From Calditrichota bacterium (lineage in GTDB: Bacteria; Calditrichota; Calditrichia; RBG-13-44-9): DNA of 9,312 nt. Within the stretch, counting starts at the first letter, position 1. Every line of letters begins with the position of its first letter. The stretch covers positions 1-9,312 of the forward strand of contig JAFGSO010000432.1 of assembly GCA_016934605.1 (NCBI GenBank). The letters are read 5' to 3'. Below, in pieces: positions 5,823 through 9,312 of this stretch. Below the pieces are notes generated by a model. That model searched no databases and had not been told where the DNA came from. It saw only the letters and a program-made list of their open reading frames with translations. The translations under genes were made by a program, and so were the position numbers.

Positions 5823-8126
5823 TCAATCCTGACCATTGGATTCAAAGTCAAAATCCCTTACGAATATTCCCGAGCTGGCAAGTAAACTGATGGGTCTTGC
5901 TTTGTTCTTCGGGTCAACTATTACTTTTATGCCATCATTATTACGGTCAGCTTTGAATCCCTCTTCGTTAAGTTTTGTTATTGCACTGGCAATTCTCTCT
6001 TCTTCAAGAAAAATTTTTAACATGGAGGATGTGGATTCTAATCCGGTTAACTCGAAAGGACGGCATTTCTTTACTAATTTTCCTTTCTCAAGAATCAGTA
6101 CACGGTCTGCAATAGCGGATACCTCTTCTAATCTGTGAGATGAGAACAAAATGCTTTTTCCATCTTTTTTAAGCTGCTTCAATAATTGAATAAAATCGCG
6201 GCGTGAATCGATGTCCAGACTGGCAGTCGGTTCATCCAGAAAGAGGAAGGGTGGGTTTCCCAGCAGGGCAATGGCCAGAGCCAGCCGCTGTTTCATTCCA
6301 CCGGATAAATTTTTTACCTTTTTTTGCTGCTGATCATGCAGTTCAAGTAATCTTAACCAATCTGAAATCCCACTGGTGGGAGCTCTTCTGAGCATGGCAA
6401 AGAAATCAAGTGTTTCCTCTACATTCAGATTATCGTAAAAATCGATTTCCTGAGGGACAAAACCAACCATACTCCTGATGGTTTTATCGTTTTTCTCTGT
6501 ATTCATACCAAGAATTTTAATACGTCCCTGGTAAGGAACGATGCCCAGCAGACACCTTAAAACAGTAGTTTTACCGGCACCGTTTGCTCCCCAGAGAGCA
6601 AGTGATTCGTTTTTGCCGAGTGAGAAGGACAGATCTTTTATCGCTGTGACGGAGCCAAACTTTTTAGTCAGATTGCGGACTTCAATCAGCGATGGTCCTC
6701 TGGCCGAAGCCTCCCCTTGTTCTTTGGTTTCATTTTTAATAATTTGTTTATCGCCCTTCGATTTTTTACTGAATCCTGTAATGATGAAAATACCGGAAAG
6801 AATGAGAATCACTGTCATGCTTATGAATGTTTTACGCGGTTTGCTGTTTAGACCCGCCAAATGTGCGGGGTACCGGGGAAACATTAGCGGCACACTGTCG
6901 CTAAGCATCGGCCTGGGCTTGACAACCGGAAAAGCCTGGGCTGCAAAATCGACAGCCTGAACGGCTGGTGTATAAATGAAAACCCGCAGCAGAGGATGTC
7001 TGGTCAGGAGATCTTCGAAAAGTTTTTGTGATTTATATGGAATATCACCGTAACCATCTTCACGCAGATCGTATCCGGCATAATCACTCCAGTAATTATG
7101 TCTCCAGGTCGCGGGCTCAGCGGTTCTGCTCCCACCCAGAGATGCCTGCTGATAATTTTCGATAAAACTGTTTTCTCTGAAAATACTTCGTTCCAGTGTA
7201 GAGAGAACTTCTATGCCCATATCATTATAGGCAACAATGTTGCCCGCATAGTGCATGGTGCTCTGGATCTCGCGTGGTGAATTGTCAATAAATATACCCA
7301 CACGGTTATCCACAACCAGATTTTCTGTCAGGTAGCCGTCATCTAAATCCTTTAATCCAATGCCGAAACCGCTTGGACCCCGATTGTAAGCCATAATGTT
7401 ATTTTTCATATGAAGACGCCGGCTGTACATCAGGTAGGCGCCAACCGAATTCCCTGTCATCTGGTTTCGTTCGATATGACAATCGTTACTGTACATAAAA
7501 TGAAGCCCATAGCGGGCATTTCTGATCCTGTTTCCCACTATTTTCGATCCGGTAGAAAACCAGATAATAACATCCCGTCCGGAATTTAACTCGTTTTCCT
7601 CAATAAGGAGGGAATCACTATACCAGGCCCGAATCAGATCGCCGCGCCGTGGGACTGTCAGATCAGGTTTTCCGGCAATCCGGCTGTTTCTGATAATACT
7701 GCCATGAGCCTGACGGAGATAAACACCAAATAACACATTCCGGATATGATTATTCTCGATAACGGCCTTTTCAGCGTTTACAGATATCCCGGCGTCTTCC
7801 CGGGAAAGGGACTTACCACTGTTCTGAATAACGAATCCGCGAACAGTCACGGAAGGCGCATTAATAGAAATGAGCGTATTGTTATTGCTACCGTCAATTA
7901 CAGGACTTTCTTTCCCGATCAGCACAACAGGTTTGTCAATTGTGATAGAACCTGAATATATACCGCCTTTTACCAGGATAGTATCACCTGCTTGTGCATT
8001 CTCCAGAGCTGATGAAATAGTAAAGTATTTTCCGCTTTCTGAAACAATCAGTTGTTCAGCATGAGTTTGAAAAACCAAAAGCAAAAAGACCGATATGAAA
8101 AGTTCTGGAAGTAATGATATACGCAT
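5823..8126 (-). CDS. nosDF: NosD-NosF fusion: periplasmic beta-helix, membrane helix and ABC ATPase in one chain
   Basis: A single uninterrupted frame of 767 residues. Residues 1-23 are a signal peptide (core LFISVFLLLVF, cut after THA). Residues about 24-380 are the NosD right-handed beta-helix, with CASH-type repeats and NosD signatures such as SGRDVIIWFS, RYGLHFMYSN and GAYLMYSRRLHMKNN. The conserved NosD tail follows (YTPAVQAVDFAAQAFPVVKP). Then come a membrane helix (about 434-452, TVILILSGIFIITGF) and a basic cytoplasmic linker (KKSKGDK). Residues about 479-680 are a complete ABC ATPase: Walker A GANGAGKT (513-520), Q-loop Q559, signature LSGGMKQR (607-614), Walker B FLFLDE (627-632), D-loop SLD and switch H664, followed by a typical C-terminal extension. 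NosD and NosF are usually separate proteins of the NosDFY machine; here topology is coherent, with NosD outside and NosF inside. The start is ATG 8126, overlapping the nosB stop as TGATG; a TTG one codon earlier is equally possible, with AGGAGG 10-13 nt upstream. Confidence 0.93.
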   Translation of the reverse strand: MRISLLPELFISVFLLLVFQTHAEQLIVSESGKYFTISSALENAQAGDTILVKGGIYSGSITIDKPVVLIGKESPVIDGSNNNTLISINAPSVTVRGFVIQNSGKSLSREDAGISVNAEKAVIENNHIRNVLFGVYLRQAHGSIIRNSRIAGKPDLTVPRRGDLIRAWYSDSLLIEENELNSGRDVIIWFSTGSKIVGNRIRNARYGLHFMYSNDCHIERNQMTGNSVGAYLMYSRRLHMKNNIMAYNRGPSGFGIGLKDLDDGYLTENLVVDNRVGIFIDNSPREIQSTMHYAGNIVAYNDMGIEVLSTLERSIFRENSFIENYQQASLGGSRTAEPATWRHNYWSDYAGYDLREDGYGDIPYKSQKLFEDLLTRHPLLRVFIYTPAVQAVDFAAQAFPVVKPRPMLSDSVPLMFPRYPAHLAGLNSKPRKTFISMTVILILSGIFIITGFSKKSKGDKQIIKNETKEQGEASARGPSLIEVRNLTKKFGSVTAIKDLSFSLGKNESLALWGANGAGKTTVLRCLLGIVPYQGRIKILGMNTEKNDKTIRSMVGFVPQEIDFYDNLNVEETLDFFAMLRRAPTSGISDWLRLLELHDQQQKKVKNLSGGMKQRLALAIALLGNPPFLFLDEPTASLDIDSRRDFIQLLKQLKKDGKSILFSSHRLEEVSAIADRVLILEKGKLVKKCRPFELTGLESTSSMLKIFLEEERIASAITKLNEEGFKADRNNDGIKVIVDPKNKARPISLLASSGIFVRDFDFESNGQD

Positions 8127-8797
8127 CAATTTGTTTGCTCCTCCTGTTGAGCCATATGTGCTTCCATCAGGGGTTTATACACTTTGCGGTGATAATAAAG
8201 TCCGATCACGATCAATATTGAGGCGATGATAGAGAGATAGAGACCAATATCCCAGCTGGCCACAGTTTTGAACTGTCCCACTTTACCTTCGCCCAGCAAT
8301 GGCGGTACAAAGGGTTTCACCGAACTACTGAGAGGTGCCCGCGGATCCAGATTCGTTCCGAAATTCCACATCCAAAAATAGAGATCACCAAGGAAAATTA
8401 ACGGATATCCGAAAGCCGGGATACTTAAAAAAAGTGCTATGGGACTGTGAATATAGATTGCAGACAGCGTGAGCAGTGCAATAACAACAATCAGGACGAT
8501 GCTCAGGGTCCGTTCCAGTGGTGCTGCTTCCTCCAGTGGCCGCATCCCGATATAATGATTCAATCCGTCAATTTCCTGCACATCACCCTCAACATGGTTG
8601 ACATATAATTCCACTTTCAGACCACCGGGATACTGGGGTGCCAGGAGGGTGAGCTGCCAGTACGGGAAAAAAATGGAGATCAACAAAAATAACGCAGCGG
8701 TTCCAAGTAATATAGAAGGCAGCATGTACCGCATTTTATTTTCTTTAAACTTTTCACTCGGAATTCTCGGTCCGGTAAAAAGATCTCGTTCTTTCAT
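8126..8797 (-). CDS. nosB: NosB-like four-helix membrane protein of clade II nos clusters
   Basis: Encodes 223 residues with four clear transmembrane helices (about 25-45, 97-115, 119-139, 184-203) and basic flanks (SEKFKENKMRY before helix 1, HRKVYK after helix 4), giving both termini in the cytoplasm. The two large loops (46-96 and 140-183) then face the periplasm. Loop 1 carries WQLTLLAPQYPGGL (47-60) and GLNHYIGMRPLEE (78-90), with H68, H81 and M85; loop 2 carries DPRAPL (151-156) and a Pro-rich stretch. A polytopic protein encoded between nosZ and nosD is a known mark of clade II clusters. In Wolinella succinogenes this protein is NosB, needed for nitrous oxide respiration though its chemistry is not known. 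Position and topology fit; the symbol is assigned on that basis rather than on a sequence comparison. The start ATG has AGGAG 9 nt upstream. The gene is 65 nt after nosZ and overlaps nosDF by 1 nt. Confidence 0.8.
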   Translation of the reverse strand: MKERDLFTGPRIPSEKFKENKMRYMLPSILLGTAALFLLISIFFPYWQLTLLAPQYPGGLKVELYVNHVEGDVQEIDGLNHYIGMRPLEEAAPLERTLSIVLIVVIALLTLSAIYIHSPIALFLSIPAFGYPLIFLGDLYFWMWNFGTNLDPRAPLSSSVKPFVPPLLGEGKVGQFKTVASWDIGLYLSIIASILIVIGLYYHRKVYKPLMEAHMAQQEEQTN

Positions 8798-8862
8798 TCC
8801 ATGAGACTCCTGAAAATATTTTCATATTCAGATCAATCATGAATTACATCAGATAAAACAGA

Positions 8863-9312
8863 TCAGAATGATGGTTTTACCAGAAAATAACCGGCCATTT
8901 CCAGATGCAGTGCCGAGCAGAATTCAGTACAGTAGAATGGGAATACCCCTGCTTTATCTGCTGTGAACTCAACTGTCTGAGTTTCACCAGGTTCGATACT
9001 TAAATTAAAATCGTAATAGGGCAGTCCGAATCCATGTGTAGCATCTTTGGCACGTTCGACGTTTGTGATGTGCCATATAACCTTATTCCCTTTCTTTACT
9101 TCTATACGTTCCGGGTTATAATGACTCCTGACGGCCGTCATCCAAATTTCTACGGTGTTGCCTCTTTTCTCGACCTTTTCCTCGCCGGGCATAATTCCGT
9201 TGGGATCCTTTGCCTGTTTACCCGGACTCCAGCCCACTTCCGGATAAACGTCCCAGGCCTTGAGTTTATCTGCTTTTATGATCTGAGCATAATGTGGTTC
9301 GCCTAGTCCAAC
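8863..9312 (-). CDS. nosZ: Nitrous oxide reductase NosZ, C-terminal CuA domain (5' part outside window)
   Basis: The frame is open to the right edge and gives the last 149 residues of NosZ, which reduces N2O to N2 in the periplasm. Visible residues from the window edge run through GEPHYAQIIKADKLKAWDVYP, the linker from the seven-bladed propeller (holding the CuZ cluster, not seen here), into the C-terminal cupredoxin domain. That domain contains MTAVRSHYNPE and the CuA ligands: H93 (DATHGF), C128 and C132, H136 and M139 in CTEFCSALHLEM (C-x3-C-x3-H-x2-M). The residue whose backbone carbonyl binds CuA is Trp in Pseudomonas NosZ (CSWFC) but Glu here (CTEFC), as in cytochrome oxidase subunit II. 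The clade II assignment rests on the neighbours (NosB-like gene, no NosR or NosX); the signal peptide that would confirm Sec export lies outside. A GTG at 9237 is internal, not the start. Confidence 0.97.
   Translation of the reverse strand, partial: VGLGEPHYAQIIKADKLKAWDVYPEVGWSPGKQAKDPNGIMPGEEKVEKRGNTVEIWMTAVRSHYNPERIEVKKGNKVIWHITNVERAKDATHGFGLPYYDFNLSIEPGETQTVEFTADKAGVFPFYCTEFCSALHLEMAGYFLVKPSF

Noticed and set aside
6541..6960. 139-codon plus-strand open frame opposite nosDF
   Set aside because: It lies fully antisense to the ATPase and linker coding region, which has strong family motifs, so it is a shadow frame.
8829..8865. Direct repeat CAGATCA twice, 30 nt apart, between nosZ and nosB
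   Set aside because: Seven bases only, one copy overlapping the nosZ stop, and no matching half-site symmetry for an FNR-type site (TTGAT-N4-ATCAA).

Overview
The window holds the distal part of a clade II-type (Sec-type, NosR-free) nitrous oxide reductase (nos) gene cluster, read on the minus strand, followed by a mixed set of small housekeeping or unknown genes. The moderate-to-low G+C content, an AraC-type domain of the kind found at the C-terminus of Bacteroidota membrane sensors, a signal-peptide protein that looks like an outer-membrane barrel, and the clade II nos gene set point to a Gram-negative of the FCB group (Bacteroidota in the broad sense, for example a Balneolota- or Ignavibacteria-like lineage). 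Several genes have strong AGGAGG-type ribosome binding sites, which argues against a typical Flavobacteriia-like member. The taxonomic placement is inference.

Right half (9312 down to about 3948, all minus strand): the C-terminal CuA domain of NosZ (cut by the right edge); a four-helix membrane protein resembling NosB; one 767-residue protein that joins a NosD periplasmic beta-helix to a NosF ABC ATPase through a transmembrane helix; the NosY permease; the NosL copper lipoprotein; and a monoheme cytochrome c lipoprotein. Gene spacing is tight: TGATG between nosB and nosDF, about 50 nt between nosDF and nosY, TTGA between nosY and nosL, and 68 nt before the cytochrome. This fits one transcription unit. 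NosDF, NosY and NosL would deliver and mature the copper centres of NosZ. The cytochrome is a plausible electron carrier to CuA, and NosB is a membrane component of clade II nitrous oxide respiration.

Left half: a CPBP-family membrane protein (minus) follows the cytochrome across a gap that holds a long nested inverted repeat. It converges with an MTH1187-type thiamine-binding protein gene (plus). Upstream of that is a stand-alone AraC-type DNA-binding domain (plus), which looks like the tail of a larger sensor. About 400 nt of non-coding DNA separate it from a divergent outer-membrane-type protein (minus). Then come a class I methyltransferase gene broken by an in-frame TAA (minus), with its C-terminal coding sequence still intact beyond the stop, and a small NIPSNAP/ABM-like protein of unknown function (minus).

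Most notable are the NosD-NosF fusion, whose obligatory 1:1 D:F ratio conflicts with the 1:2:2 NosD:NosF:NosY complex known from Pseudomonas, and the methyltransferase nonsense codon. That codon lies inside a perfect 7-bp inverted repeat, so a single quasi-palindrome correction event could have turned a Trp codon into TAA.
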